Below are positions 27,701 through 35,514 of a stretch of 41,987 nt of DNA, piece by piece. Made by a program: the position numbers and the translations under genes. This DNA comes from Furfurilactobacillus siliginis (GTDB taxonomy: Bacteria > Bacillota > Bacilli > Lactobacillales > Lactobacillaceae). A model generated the notes under the pieces. That model did not search any database and was not told the origin of the DNA. It saw only the letters and a list, made by a program, of their open reading frames with translations. The stretch spans positions 74,026-116,012 of the forward strand of contig NZ_JQCB01000008.1 in assembly GCF_001437435.1 (NCBI RefSeq). The letters are read 5' to 3'. Each line of letters begins with the position of its first letter. Within the stretch, counting starts at the first letter, position 1.

Positions 27701-29188
27701 TGGAGATTGCATAATATTAGCTAAATCGCCAAGTCCCGTAGTCTGAACACTAACAATCTTTTGTCCAAACTCTGACTTCATCGATGTCCAAGACCCTTTA
27801 ATTTGATTAATAGCACCTTCAGAGGTCTTGTTAAGCTGTTTGAAGTTACCGTCTGCTTGATTTGAGGCTTTTTCACTTAAATCAAGTAACTCCTTACCGC
27901 TTAATTTCCCTGAAGCAACCATTTCATCAAAGGCTTTACGTGACATACCAGCAGCCTTAGCAAGCTCGTTACCCATATTTGGTGCTAGTTGCGTCAATCG
28001 CTTAAATTGTTGCGTGGAAACATTCGCACTACCGGACATTCGTCCTAATTGTTTGCCGACACGTGATAGCGAGTTTTCGCTTAATCCTGCCGCTGACTGC
28101 ATCCCAACAATGGACTTTGTTAGTTGATCAGTGTCCTTAGCATTACCGGTCAGTCCATAGAATGACTTTTGCAACGCTCGAACACTGTCAACGCTGTAGC
28201 CTGTCTTGTTTCTTAGTTCTCCAACTTGGGTTTGCAACAACTGAACATCTTTTGCGGACAATCCCATCGTTTCCCAAGCACGACTAGCACGTTCTCCAGC
28301 CTGTGCCAATTGAATAGACTGCTTTGCAGTGTCTGTTAGACGGCTGGTCAATGCAGATACACCATTGGCAACTGCATTGCCCAGGAATGTAGCGCCGAAA
28401 ACTGACCCAGTCTTCTTTCCTGCGTCTTCCGTCTTGTTCAGCTGACCAGTCAATCGTTGTGCACTTTGAGTGACGCGTCCAAACCAGCTATGCGGTTCAC
28501 GACTGATGGTTGCATCAAGACTTTTAGCTTCGCCTTGTGCCTTCGCCATTCTGGCACCCAGTTCGTCAACGCGTACTGATTGCTTGGCGTAAGCATCAGA
28601 TCCTTTACCGCTTTCGTTGGCAATGCGAGAAAGCTCACTTTCTTGCTTCGTGTAAAGCTCGCTCATTTTACTTAACGAACTGTGCAAAGCATCGGACTTG
28701 GCCTTCATTGCCTCCGACGCCTTTCCCTCAGCCGTTAAACGTGCAACAAACGATGCAGACACTGATTCAGTTCGCTTTAGTTCAGACTGTAAATCAGCAA
28801 TTCCTGACTTGTAGTAGTTCATGGAGTTTTTTGCACGATCTAATTGACCTTGCATTGACCCCATTTTGACAGTTGCCTCATTAATTTGATTTGAGAGCTC
28901 AGTAAAACGGGTCGAACCTTCCTTTGTAGAAGTGTCTAACCCGCTTTGTTCTGTCTTTAATCGTGTTATAAAAGTCTGCTGCTGCTTTATTGATTCACTA
29001 AGTCCATCAAATCTAGCCTTAGCCGCGTCCAAATATTTTCCCGCAGACTTTAGTTCAACTTCTTGTGCCTTCCATCCGTTAGTTAACGACTTAACGGCCT
29101 CACGCAATTGTTTCATGGTTTCAATCGGTTGTGACCCGTCCATACTAATTCGGGTACCAATTGTGCCACTAGGTGTACCACCCGCCAT
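24731..29188 (-). CDS. Tail tape measure protein with C-terminal lytic-transglycosylase-like domain
   Basis: A 1485-residue tape measure protein that sets tail length and helps DNA entry. Residues 1-230 are coiled coil; a TMP core follows (about 280-480), then hydrophobic segments near 590-680. A long region (about 780-1060) has Trp at roughly 11-residue periods, a TMP hallmark. Near residue 1286 an AFDESGVNP block followed by GLYQYKLGTW resembles an SLT/lysozyme-like domain with its catalytic Glu, probably used to pierce peptidoglycan. GGAGG precedes the ATG. It follows the frameshifted chaperone gene. Confidence 0.95.
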   Translation of the reverse strand: MAGGTPSGTIGTRISMDGSQPIETMKQLREAVKSLTNGWKAQEVELKSAGKYLDAAKARFDGLSESIKQQQTFITRLKTEQSGLDTSTKEGSTRFTELSNQINEATVKMGSMQGQLDRAKNSMNYYKSGIADLQSELKRTESVSASFVARLTAEGKASEAMKAKSDALHSSLSKMSELYTKQESELSRIANESGKGSDAYAKQSVRVDELGARMAKAQGEAKSLDATISREPHSWFGRVTQSAQRLTGQLNKTEDAGKKTGSVFGATFLGNAVANGVSALTSRLTDTAKQSIQLAQAGERASRAWETMGLSAKDVQLLQTQVGELRNKTGYSVDSVRALQKSFYGLTGNAKDTDQLTKSIVGMQSAAGLSENSLSRVGKQLGRMSGSANVSTQQFKRLTQLAPNMGNELAKAAGMSRKAFDEMVASGKLSGKELLDLSEKASNQADGNFKQLNKTSEGAINQIKGSWTSMKSEFGQKIVSVQTTGLGDLANIMQSPAMKGAVDSLAQGIAHIADEASKLIGYVSKHQADIGGIIGSLAQITKMLFSGAWSAVAGTINTIADAFGLLFGNAHKSTDPLKNLNRLLAGISKHQTAVKAVGAALIGAFATAKLMSGITGLAKGIGGVTAALKGVSDAEGIAAITQKALNVAMKANLFVAIAAAVVAVGVALFELYKHNEKFRDFINGIGKEFKKGFDGMVKVAKKSIDAIGKLFTGKLGWEQSLGKEAGKAGKAIKDGFASAIDWFKKNWKGVALLIVNPIAGGIKFLYDNNKGFKKWADSVISTIANALKPIGKVVGAIWDGLKKATKIAFEGIKIVALAPIVLLAATLVAAWKKIQKPMEVVWQAMIKVTKATWTVIQAAVIKPVEAIWKFISNVFGKIGKFVGELWGTVVKTTERQWAATGRAVSKPVNDVVKFVTNAWKGLENLTSRTWDGITKFVSNAATSIWRGVTKTFTTLGKDISNIWNNIQKWTSNTWNLMVSLVSKPVDAIWNKVTDVFGKLSDWISSTLSGIQKVWHNIWSDVSSFFSGIWDGIKSAAKSGIDGVIDFLNGGINGIDSVISFLGGDKKAISPIKRLATGTTNGRLNEDTIALLNDGHDSPETGNKEMIVKRDGRAGIIQGTNIMAHLDAGDAVVNAKDTKRVMNMMGIQKFANGSGWIKGIDSAVSWIGDKFDDVGKWIGDKEKAVEKFFKNPVGELTNVFDKFTSGIKVQSQLVADMAKPAGHYIIKTGESWFKKLFDKLNEDTNSPAGAMSKDAFKEIAEHAGELMHQSLSDHDISRLYWQAFDESGVNPATGGGVDDHDGTGLPVGLYQYKLGTWKAYQVGNHNNIHSALDQTMAVLNDSNWRSDLAPIGVRRGWSPSGHRMMANGGLISSHQFIEAGENNMAEMMIPLSTIKSSRGYELLGKTAATMAARDGMNGSSSFGRNDLFRLEQIAGRIEDALNVLVGFAYQNQNQPQGRTANAFDALLTTMQKRGQVLDNQNLVQEV

Positions 29189-29199
29189 TTAATCGCCTC

Positions 29200-29397
29200 C
29201 TAACGGTTAATCATTGCAACAGGGTCTTGCGGACGATTCTCTTCACTTCGTGCTGACATAATTTCATGCAGCTCGAAGTAGTCAATGTCGTCCCAATCCT
29301 TCGGTAAAACGTTCATGTCTTTTAACCCGACTTGTTCGTCGTAACGTAGTGCCTCATAAAAGTTTTGCATCTCCATGTTGCGACGATGCGGGCTTAC
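29200..29397 (-). CDS. Tail chaperone T-extension, reached by -1 frameshift (gpT-like)
   Basis: An open frame of about 65 codons begins at the end of the upstream chaperone gene in the -1 frame and ends 11 nt before the tape measure start. It contains an acidic, aromatic segment (DWDDIDYFELHE) typical of gpT-like extensions. An internal ATG exists at about codon 8, but no clear ribosome site precedes it. Phages usually make the gpG and gpGT forms by frameshifting to coat the tape measure before tube polymerisation. Confidence 0.75.
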   Translation of the reverse strand, partial: VSPHRRNMEMQNFYEALRYDEQVGLKDMNVLPKDWDDIDYFELHEIMSARSEENRPQDPVAMINR

Positions 29398-29741
29398 TTT
29401 TTTGAATCTGCCGTGTCGATGGCTTTACCATCATCATCTTCGTTATTCAGAATGGCATTACTAATACGTCCCGTGAATTCAATAACTTCATCAAATTCCA
29501 ACTCGTCCAATTTATTAGCCTGTGTTTTAGTCAGTTTTAAGATGTTAACAATGCATTCATACGGAACGGTAATAGCGTCTTCTAACGCTCCTAAAGTTTG
29601 TAAATCAGTTTTTTCAACGGGATCACTCGCATTAGCTAATGCCTTATTTGCTTTAACGACTAGCCGCATATTTTTATTTGTTGTTTTAACTACAATTGGT
29701 GCCTTGATACCGATAATTTTTGCATCGATTTTTACAGACAT
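29394..29741 (-). CDS. Phage tail assembly chaperone (gpG-like)
   Basis: A 115-residue helical/beta protein of the lactobacillus-phage tail assembly chaperone family, with an acidic C terminus (NNEDDDGKAID). It sits between the major tail protein and the tape measure, the universal position. Its last sense codons include the slippery heptamer AAAAAAG, so a fraction of ribosomes should make a fusion of about 180 residues with the next frame. Confidence 0.85.
   Translation of the reverse strand: MSVKIDAKIIGIKAPIVVKTTNKNMRLVVKANKALANASDPVEKTDLQTLGALEDAITVPYECIVNILKLTKTQANKLDELEFDEVIEFTGRISNAILNNEDDDGKAIDTADSKK
29397..29403 (-). other. Slippery heptamer for -1 programmed frameshift
   Basis: On the minus strand A-AAA-AAG in the zero frame, directly before the TAA stop of the chaperone. 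This is the same heptamer used in E. coli dnaX. The -1 frame continues for about 65 codons up to the tape measure gene. Confidence 0.85.
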
Positions 29742-29812
29742 AATTTAAAATTCCTCCATAATTAGCCGCCCCGTTCGGTACTGTGTATTTGTTGGCGACA
29801 AAATGTTTACGA

Positions 29813-30517
29813 CTATTTGTTACCAGTTCCACCTACACCAGCATCAGGTTTGACGTTAGCAACAGGGTGACTGCCTTCAGCTTGATCCGAAGGCTGAATA
29901 ACATCAGCAGCCGTTTGAGGGAAGATATGATGTGCGAACTTGTCATAGTCGTAACCATTTTCTGCTTCCCAAAGAACTTCATATGGATCACCGGCATCAG
30001 ACGCAATAGCCGTGTACGTGTAGGAATCTGTAGCACGTTGCTGTTGGTTATTGTTGGTTGCTTGGTTAGCATTTGCCAGAGCCATAACACCCATGAAGAA
30101 GCCAAAGTGAATACGGTTGCCGTCCCAATCGTGTGAATCCGTCATCAAGGCAACGTAAGGCAGTCGTGAACCAGCTTGCTTACGATATGATCCTGATTCT
30201 GAAATCTTGGTTAACCCTTGAACTAAGGCTTGTACTTCATGGGGAAGTGAGTTAGCAGCCAATGCAACAGTTGGTTCTGGATTACCGACAGAGACATCGG
30301 CAACTGCATCAGACCCGTAAATCTTTTGAATAGCTCCATCCATTCCCGAAAGGTTGGCTGTTGTTGCCCCGCGTGAGGTCAATAAATTAGCAATAAATAC
30401 TCCGTTATATTTTGAATCAGTGGTTGGTAAACCACCTTTTTCAGTTGGAATAACTAAATTAGTCATTGGATCAATTAAAGCCAGTTTCCAACTGGATAAA
30501 CCGATTGAACTTGCCAT
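29813..30517 (-). CDS. Phage major tail protein
   Basis: A 234-residue tail-tube subunit. The N-terminal ASSIGLSSWKLALIDP block and a beta-rich body fit the phi13/siphovirus major tail protein group; the C-terminal 30 residues are Gly/Pro-rich. AAGGAG precedes the ATG. Two C-terminal reading-frame alternatives continue open past the stop codon through the 71-nt gap to the chaperone gene (see findings). Confidence 0.88.
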   Translation of the reverse strand: MASSIGLSSWKLALIDPMTNLVIPTEKGGLPTTDSKYNGVFIANLLTSRGATTANLSGMDGAIQKIYGSDAVADVSVGNPEPTVALAANSLPHEVQALVQGLTKISESGSYRKQAGSRLPYVALMTDSHDWDGNRIHFGFFMGVMALANANQATNNNQQQRATDSYTYTAIASDAGDPYEVLWEAENGYDYDKFAHHIFPQTAADVIQPSDQAEGSHPVANVKPDAGVGGTGNK

Positions 30518-30550
30518 TTTGAATCTCCTTTTCCACTAAAAAGGCACCGC

Positions 30551-30931
30551 CTAAGCGATGCCTTTTAGATTTCGATCAAATTTTTGTGTGAAATGCATTG
30601 TTTTACTCAACTGCATAGTTTCCGGATCTAACGTATGACCAGGGCTATATATGCGGAACCAACCATTATTCATCATCAAATTCAGAATGCGACTCTCAAG
30701 GTCATCTGAATCTGCATCAGTTGAGTAGAAGATGTCAATTGAGACACCTTTTGTGATGGTGGTTGTTTGGTCTGAACCTGCATCATCATCAATTTCTGGA
30801 AGCTCGGTGATACGTAAGTCAGTGACTGACTTATCATCTGGAGCACTAGCAGGAATGTTGTTCGTATAGACGTTGTTGATTCCCTCAATTTTGGCTTCTT
30901 CAATTAGCTCTGCAACTTGGATTACTATCAT
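30551..30931 (-). CDS. DUF806 family protein, probable tail terminator
   Basis: A 126-residue protein of the DUF806 group found just before the major tail protein in lactobacillus and streptococcus phages. The central ITKGVSIDIFYSTD strand and a TMHFTQKF end fit the tail-completion/tail-terminator fold that caps the tube. It sits between the gp10-like gene and the major tail protein gene, with only a few bases of spacing to the former. Confidence 0.75.
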   Translation of the reverse strand: MIVIQVAELIEEAKIEGINNVYTNNIPASAPDDKSVTDLRITELPEIDDDAGSDQTTTITKGVSIDIFYSTDADSDDLESRILNLMMNNGWFRIYSPGHTLDPETMQLSKTMHFTQKFDRNLKGIA

Positions 30932-30937
30932 CTACAC

Positions 30938-31327
30938 TCACTCTCCTTTTAGTTCTCTATACTTTGCTTCTATGGCTGCCAACACACTGTTCTTCGAATC
31001 AGCTTCTGCTTCTTCTCTAAAGTGTGTTGGTACCATTTTTTTAGTGCCATCATTCAGAAACCGTGCAATATAAGCCTTGTTTGCCGTAAATCCAACGTCA
31101 GTGTTGCCTGCTTTGCCATCGACTGTTTTACCAGGATCAAAGACAATGGAATCACGTAAATGCTTATGTTGCCGACTAGCATCATATGGCGTGTGCTGCT
31201 CTAACGACTTAGCAAACACCTCTGCACCAGCACCAGTAATCTGTGCTTGCTCTTCTGGTGTGACCGTAGCGTCATTAGTTACTCGTTCCAGCCAGCCATT
31301 GAGTTGTTCTTCAAAATCATCACTCAC
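30938..31327 (-). CDS. HK97 gp10-like tail-completion protein
   Basis: A 129-residue protein with the HK97-gp10 pattern: a helical N terminus, then TPYDASRQHKHLRDSI, a GFTANKAYIARFLNDGTKKM strand-loop and a C-terminal helix. It probably participates in joining tail to head. Translation appears to begin at a GTG that overlaps the preceding stop by 8 nt, so it depends on coupling. Confidence 0.82.
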   Translation of the reverse strand: MSDDFEEQLNGWLERVTNDATVTPEEQAQITGAGAEVFAKSLEQHTPYDASRQHKHLRDSIVFDPGKTVDGKAGNTDVGFTANKAYIARFLNDGTKKMVPTHFREEAEADSKNSVLAAIEAKYRELKGE

Positions 31328-31664
31328 GAGCTGTCACCCGTCTTAATGTGATCAAGTCAAATGACGATGGCCCTGGGTCTTCTTCAATGTTTAAATCAAC
31401 AACTTCATATTCAAGACCGCTAATCTGTGCACGATTAAGCCTAGCCAATGCTGGATTATGATATACAAAAATGACCTTTGTTCCGGCTAAAGTTGTGCCA
31501 GACAAGGCCATTTCTTGTGATTGTGTTAATGTCCATGGACCGAACCAAACAGAAGTCACTTCGCTAAACGTTGGTACTGTTATTCCCTGTTTGTTCCGTT
31601 GTGACTTCACTGTCCCGAACTTCACCCGTTGCCTCATTCGACTTGGGTTCAGATTGCGTGCCAT
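31320..31664 (-). CDS. Phage head closure protein (SPP1 gp16-like)
   Basis: A 114-residue beta-barrel head-tail joining protein. The block RMRQRVKFGT at the N terminus and FGPWTLTQSQE in the middle are typical of head-closure/head-tail adaptor proteins of this family. The start is taken at ATG 31664; GTG codons three and four codons upstream are alternatives. Its first 101 nt overlap the end of the connector gene in a different frame. Confidence 0.8.
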   Translation of the reverse strand: MARNLNPSRMRQRVKFGTVKSQRNKQGITVPTFSEVTSVWFGPWTLTQSQEMALSGTTLAGTKVIFVYHNPALARLNRAQISGLEYEVVDLNIEEDPGPSSFDLITLRRVTARE

Positions 31665-31980
31665 CAGCTCCACCACCCTTCAATGTGGCATATCTGCCTC
31701 TTAGCTGGCCAACAATGCTGTTAACAACTAGGTCGACAGTCACAACTGGAGTAGTAGTGATTGATGAACGGTTCTGGTAATAAGCACTTGCCTGTGCCAA
31801 TATCGCCATTTGAAGCTCATCTTTGACGGTTACGTTCTGATAGAATGCATCGCCATCAGGCGCACCAATTGCGTTACACAAATTATACTTAGCAGCATCA
31901 AGATAGCCCTGTAGCAGGTCATCATCGTCACTAATGTCTAGTCGCAACGAGTTCTTCAACGTCGCTAAATCTGCCTGCAT
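31564..31980 (-). CDS. Phage head-tail connector protein (gp6/gp15-like)
   Basis: A 138-residue protein. Residues 1-105 are the helical head-tail connector that binds below the portal, with LRLDISDDDDLLQGYLDAA at the N terminus. The last 35 residues are polar and low in complexity, and are encoded over the start of the next gene. An AGGAGG ribosome site precedes the ATG. Confidence 0.82.
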   Translation of the reverse strand: MQADLATLKNSLRLDISDDDDLLQGYLDAAKYNLCNAIGAPDGDAFYQNVTVKDELQMAILAQASAYYQNRSSITTTPVVTVDLVVNSIVGQLRGRYATLKGGGADGTQSEPKSNEATGEVRDSEVTTEQTGNNSTNV

Positions 31981-31990
31981 ATTGCACCTC

Positions 31991-32203
31991 CTAGTCAGTC
32001 AGTTGCTCAATAACAGGCCCATCGAAGTCATCATTCGGACCATCATAACTGGTCAGCAATGCAATGCGGTCTGCTGTTTGTGCACCTGCATATGGTTGGA
32101 ACGGGTAAGCATCACCAGCCCTGTATACGTGTAGGTCACCATTAGCATCAGCGCTTTTATCATTGCTGTCGGTAAAATCCTGAATCACTTTATATTGGGC
32201 CAT
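31991..32203 (-). CDS. Small phage head protein, unknown function
   Basis: A 70-residue acidic protein with several Asp/Tyr-rich turns, located between the major capsid protein and the connector. AGGAGG precedes the ATG. The position suggests a capsid decoration, head-fibre or maturation role, but no family was recognised. Confidence 0.72.
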   Translation of the reverse strand: MAQYKVIQDFTDSNDKSADANGDLHVYRAGDAYPFQPYAGAQTADRIALLTSYDGPNDDFDGPVIEQLTD

Positions 32204-32218
32204 TCGGATTACCTCCTA

Positions 32219-33433
32219 CTAAGCCTTTGCTGGTGTACCAGTAGCTGGAACAACATCAGCGATTGCACTGAATGGTGCATATACAACTGAACCAGCGTCC
32301 CATAATTGAACATCGAAACGGTCGATTGCACGAAGCTTAGTCAAATCATGTTCAAATGAACCAGCGCCAATGTTGGTAGTCAATAAGCTCATCTGTTGCA
32401 AGTCGAATAAGTGAACAGCTTGTGACAAGTCACCGATATAAAGTGGGAAGTTTGAACCGTCATTTGGCAAGAAACGGTCATTAATCACTACTACATCCTT
32501 ACCAGAAAGTTGTTTCTGTGATGGGTTAGTAATTGATGGCTGTAACAAGTAGTGGCCAAAATTATCCTTAACCTTATCTAATACAGCAAAGCCCGATTGG
32601 TTAGTGATAAATACGGAAGTTGCAAAGATAAGTGGGTCAATTTCCTTGTTGTAAATGTCCTTTAAAGCATCAACACTGGCAACAGTAGTCTTTTGAGCTG
32701 ATGGAAGCTTTCCTAATTCAGTCAAAATAGCGCTGTTGCGAGTAATGACGTCCTTTTTAGCAACCCAGTTCGTAATATAAGCAAGCAATGATTCATCACT
32801 GTCACTCAAAAGTGAGTTCGTCAGTGTTGAGATACCTGCATAACGTTTGATGGCATATTTGATCTGCGTCAAAGTTGGGTCATCGTTGTCACCAATCAAG
32901 CCATCTTCTGCATCAATTAAGGCAAAAGGTGTGATTGTTTGGTCTGGTTCGATTACTCGTGTGCCAGTTGGTGCGCTAACATTTTCAGTTGTAACTAATG
33001 GTTCAAGACTTTGGAACGTCCGTTTGAGAGTGTTGATACTTGTTTGAATGTCTTGTGGAATGGTCAGACCAACGCCTTTTCCGTTGGCGTCTAAGTCAGA
33101 CTTTAACTCGTCAACAATAGCTGAATCGCCACGAACCATGCCACGAAACTTGTTAACAAACGTACCCTTTTCATCAGCCTTAGGCTTAATTGGGTCAACA
33201 TTGTTAGCACTGTTTGTGGGCTTGATTGTTTCTGCATCTTTGCGTGCGATGTCTAATTGTTCTTTCAACGAATCACGGCGTGCAACACTGTTATCACGCT
33301 TATTTTTCAAGTCTTCCACATCTTCCTTAGTTGACTTAGGGTCAATCAAGGCGGTGTTTATTTTGTTGTTCATTTCATCAACTGTTTGCCCGGCTTCAAT
33401 CCAGGCATCATTGATTTCGTTAATTTTAAACAT
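32219..33433 (-). CDS. HK97-family major capsid protein
   Basis: A 404-residue capsid subunit. The first about 110 residues are a charged coiled-coil delta/scaffold domain, removed by the upstream protease in HK97-type phages. The remainder is the HK97 fold, with the RTFQSLEPLVTTENVSAP N-arm and a C-terminal VQLWDAGSVVYAPF strand. It follows the protease directly and has AAGGAG before the ATG. Confidence 0.93.
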   Translation of the reverse strand: MFKINEINDAWIEAGQTVDEMNNKINTALIDPKSTKEDVEDLKNKRDNSVARRDSLKEQLDIARKDAETIKPTNSANNVDPIKPKADEKGTFVNKFRGMVRGDSAIVDELKSDLDANGKGVGLTIPQDIQTSINTLKRTFQSLEPLVTTENVSAPTGTRVIEPDQTITPFALIDAEDGLIGDNDDPTLTQIKYAIKRYAGISTLTNSLLSDSDESLLAYITNWVAKKDVITRNSAILTELGKLPSAQKTTVASVDALKDIYNKEIDPLIFATSVFITNQSGFAVLDKVKDNFGHYLLQPSITNPSQKQLSGKDVVVINDRFLPNDGSNFPLYIGDLSQAVHLFDLQQMSLLTTNIGAGSFEHDLTKLRAIDRFDVQLWDAGSVVYAPFSAIADVVPATGTPAKA

Positions 33434-33446
33434 ATGAATCTCCTTT

Positions 33447-34154
33447 TTATTCGTCTGCTAAAACAGCCAACTTACTAGCGAGTAAATCGTCAGTAGTTGG
33501 CTGTTCTTTGTCAGTATTTGGTTGTACTGGTTCTTTTGGTGTAGTTTCCTTTGCCAACAACGTCTTGAACTTTGCTAACGCCGCTTTACTTGGGATTGGT
33601 GAAACGCTGTTGTATACGACTGGTTTGTCGTTAAACATGATTTCATCTGCAAAGCCTTTGTCGACTGCGTCCTTAGCGCCAAGCCAGGTCTCCTTAGCCA
33701 TCATGTTGAGCAGCTCACCTTGGCCAATGCCAGTTCGTTGCTCGTAAGCAGCCGCAATTGACTGATCAATGCCTTGTAACACACCCGCTTCATGGGTTAA
33801 GTCATCAGTGTTTCCTTGCAATACACTTTGAGCTTGATGAATCATGATCTGCGCGACCGGTGACATCTTCAGGTTGTTGGCTGCCATTGCAATTGTTGAC
33901 GCTGCTGAAGCGGCCAGACCTGAAACAATGGCGGCCACATTTCCTGAATAATTTCGTAACGTGGTATAGATTTCGAATCCGGCAAATACATCGCCGCCAC
34001 CTGAGTTAATGTCTAATTCAACGTCATCTCCGTCAGCTTCTTGCAATGCATCTGAGACTGCTTGTGGACTAACACATTGCATGTTGAAGTAGCTATAAAA
34101 GGCGGCTGTGTCTGAATCAACCACATCACCCTTGATTGGTATCTTCACTGTCAT
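33447..34154 (-). CDS. ClpP-like head maturation protease
   Basis: A 235-residue serine protease of the ClpP fold that processes the capsid scaffold. Catalytic Ser83 lies in SGLAASAAS, and His106 in IMIHQAQS. The GGGDVFAGF segment (about residues 52-60) is the ClpP-type oxyanion region. A variable Pro/Lys/Asp-rich C-terminal tail follows the domain. GGAGG lies 8 nt upstream of the ATG at 34154; a longer in-frame extension inside the portal gene lacks one. Overlaps the portal gene by 29 nt. Confidence 0.93.
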   Translation of the reverse strand: MTVKIPIKGDVVDSDTAAFYSYFNMQCVSPQAVSDALQEADGDDVELDINSGGGDVFAGFEIYTTLRNYSGNVAAIVSGLAASAASTIAMAANNLKMSPVAQIMIHQAQSVLQGNTDDLTHEAGVLQGIDQSIAAAYEQRTGIGQGELLNMMAKETWLGAKDAVDKGFADEIMFNDKPVVYNSVSPIPSKAALAKFKTLLAKETTPKEPVQPNTDKEQPTTDDLLASKLAVLADE

Positions 34155-35292
34155 TATCATTGCCTCCTTTCGTAGTATTTGCCGTTGGGTCAACGTACTC
34201 CGGTGCACCCTCAGGCATGAATCCAATATTCTTCAACATATAAGTGGCTTGTTCGCCTGTGATGGCTTTGTTGTTTGCCAACGTGCCAATTACTCCAGCG
34301 AACGAAGTCCCGTTTGAATCGATGGCTGGGTTAATGTCAACCGTCACCTTAGCTATTAGCTTCTGGTTCAACTCTGCTTCAACAGAGCCTGCATAACGGC
34401 GTAATGCATTTGCATACATGCCTTGAATCATGGTCAATGAGCTTTGTTGGTCACCCTGACCGTTCAAGTAGCTGTCCGGAATGCCGTACACCTTGGCAAT
34501 CTGCTTAGAAGTCCAGTCTGTTTGTGCTAATAACCTAGTAACATCAGTCGACACCTCAAGCGGTGTGTACTCGGTTAAGTCATCAAGCACTGCTGGTCCG
34601 TTAGACTGATCAACCTGTGCTGCAAAATCGTTCGACAGGCTAACCTTGTCATCTCGTCCGAGCAGTCCACCTTTAGTGATTTTGAGAATCCCGTTTGGCA
34701 CAATTGCCTTGCCCAGAGCCTTGCGAGTCAAATCATTGGCCGAGTTCTTGATGTTTAGTTCTTCCTGCAATGCAGAAAGCGGTGAGATACCGGTCATGCC
34801 ACCGTTTTTGCTCATCAATCGAAGATGAACCATGTCTGACTGGCTGACGTTACTCATCAATCCGATCTCTGGTTCGTCAAATGTTAGTGAATACAACAGT
34901 CCACCGCCATCGGCTAACTCATCAACCTGCACTTGGCTTGGCCGAAGATACTCGAATCGTTGCGGTATTCCGTTTTGATTGCGCCAGATATACGCATATG
35001 AGTTACCGTCAAGCAAAAGTTGAGCGAACATCGCCTGCCAGAATCCATGACGGTTGCTAGTGGCTGATGGATTGTCGATTAACGCTTGGTTTTGCGGACG
35101 ATTGGCAATGATGTGAGCCGTTGTTAAGTCTGCTGACAGCTGGTAAACAGCCGAGTACACATCTGAGTTATGCAACGCCTTGTCTAACGGTAAGTAGCCG
35201 TTAGGACGCAAAAAGTTGATGATTGATGAATCGTTGATACTGACTGGCTGTGGCATAGTCGGTGCTAAGTTCATTGGTTTAAAAAGTGCCAT
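34126..35292 (-). CDS. Phage portal protein, HK97 family
   Basis: A 388-residue portal subunit (dodecameric ring for DNA packaging and tail joining). The SDVYSAVYQLSADLTTA helix near residue 43, DGNSYAYIWRNQNG near 95, and the later YGIPDSYLNG segment are typical of HK97-type portals. GGAGG precedes the ATG. Confidence 0.94.
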   Translation of the reverse strand: MALFKPMNLAPTMPQPVSINDSSIINFLRPNGYLPLDKALHNSDVYSAVYQLSADLTTAHIIANRPQNQALIDNPSATSNRHGFWQAMFAQLLLDGNSYAYIWRNQNGIPQRFEYLRPSQVQVDELADGGGLLYSLTFDEPEIGLMSNVSQSDMVHLRLMSKNGGMTGISPLSALQEELNIKNSANDLTRKALGKAIVPNGILKITKGGLLGRDDKVSLSNDFAAQVDQSNGPAVLDDLTEYTPLEVSTDVTRLLAQTDWTSKQIAKVYGIPDSYLNGQGDQQSSLTMIQGMYANALRRYAGSVEAELNQKLIAKVTVDINPAIDSNGTSFAGVIGTLANNKAITGEQATYMLKNIGFMPEGAPEYVDPTANTTKGGNDNDSEDTNQG

Positions 35293-35294
35293 GG

Positions 35295-35498
35295 CTATTT
35301 ACCTCCAACAGTTTTCTCGTTGGATTTATCCATAACCAAACCCACAATAACCAGTAAGATTCCTGTTGTGAATCCACCCACCATCACTCCTAAACACACA
35401 TAGGCGGTCACACACAGTAGAATAATTCCACACAAAAAAAGGACTGTTGGTGTGTACGCCGCAAGTCCTCCAAGTAGCTTATTTATTTGTCGAACCAT
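35295..35498 (-). CDS. DUF1056 family small membrane protein
   Basis: A 67-residue protein with two hydrophobic segments (about residues 13-33 and 36-56), matching DUF1056 proteins found between large terminase and portal genes in lactobacillus and lactococcus phages. GGAGG precedes the ATG at 35498; a longer in-frame extension is the terminase end in another frame. Role unknown. Confidence 0.75.
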   Translation of the reverse strand: MVRQINKLLGGLAAYTPTVLFLCGIILLCVTAYVCLGVMVGGFTTGILLVIVGLVMDKSNEKTVGGK

Positions 35499-35514
35499 TA
35501 TCTTCCTCCTTATT

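Noticed and set aside
25748-29192. Several plus-strand ORFs across the tape measure gene
   Set aside because: All are antisense to the tape measure protein and have no initiation signals or recognisable product.
29833-30105. Second minus-strand gene inside the major tail protein
   Set aside because: Shadow frame with biased composition and no ribosome site; the major tail protein explains the region.
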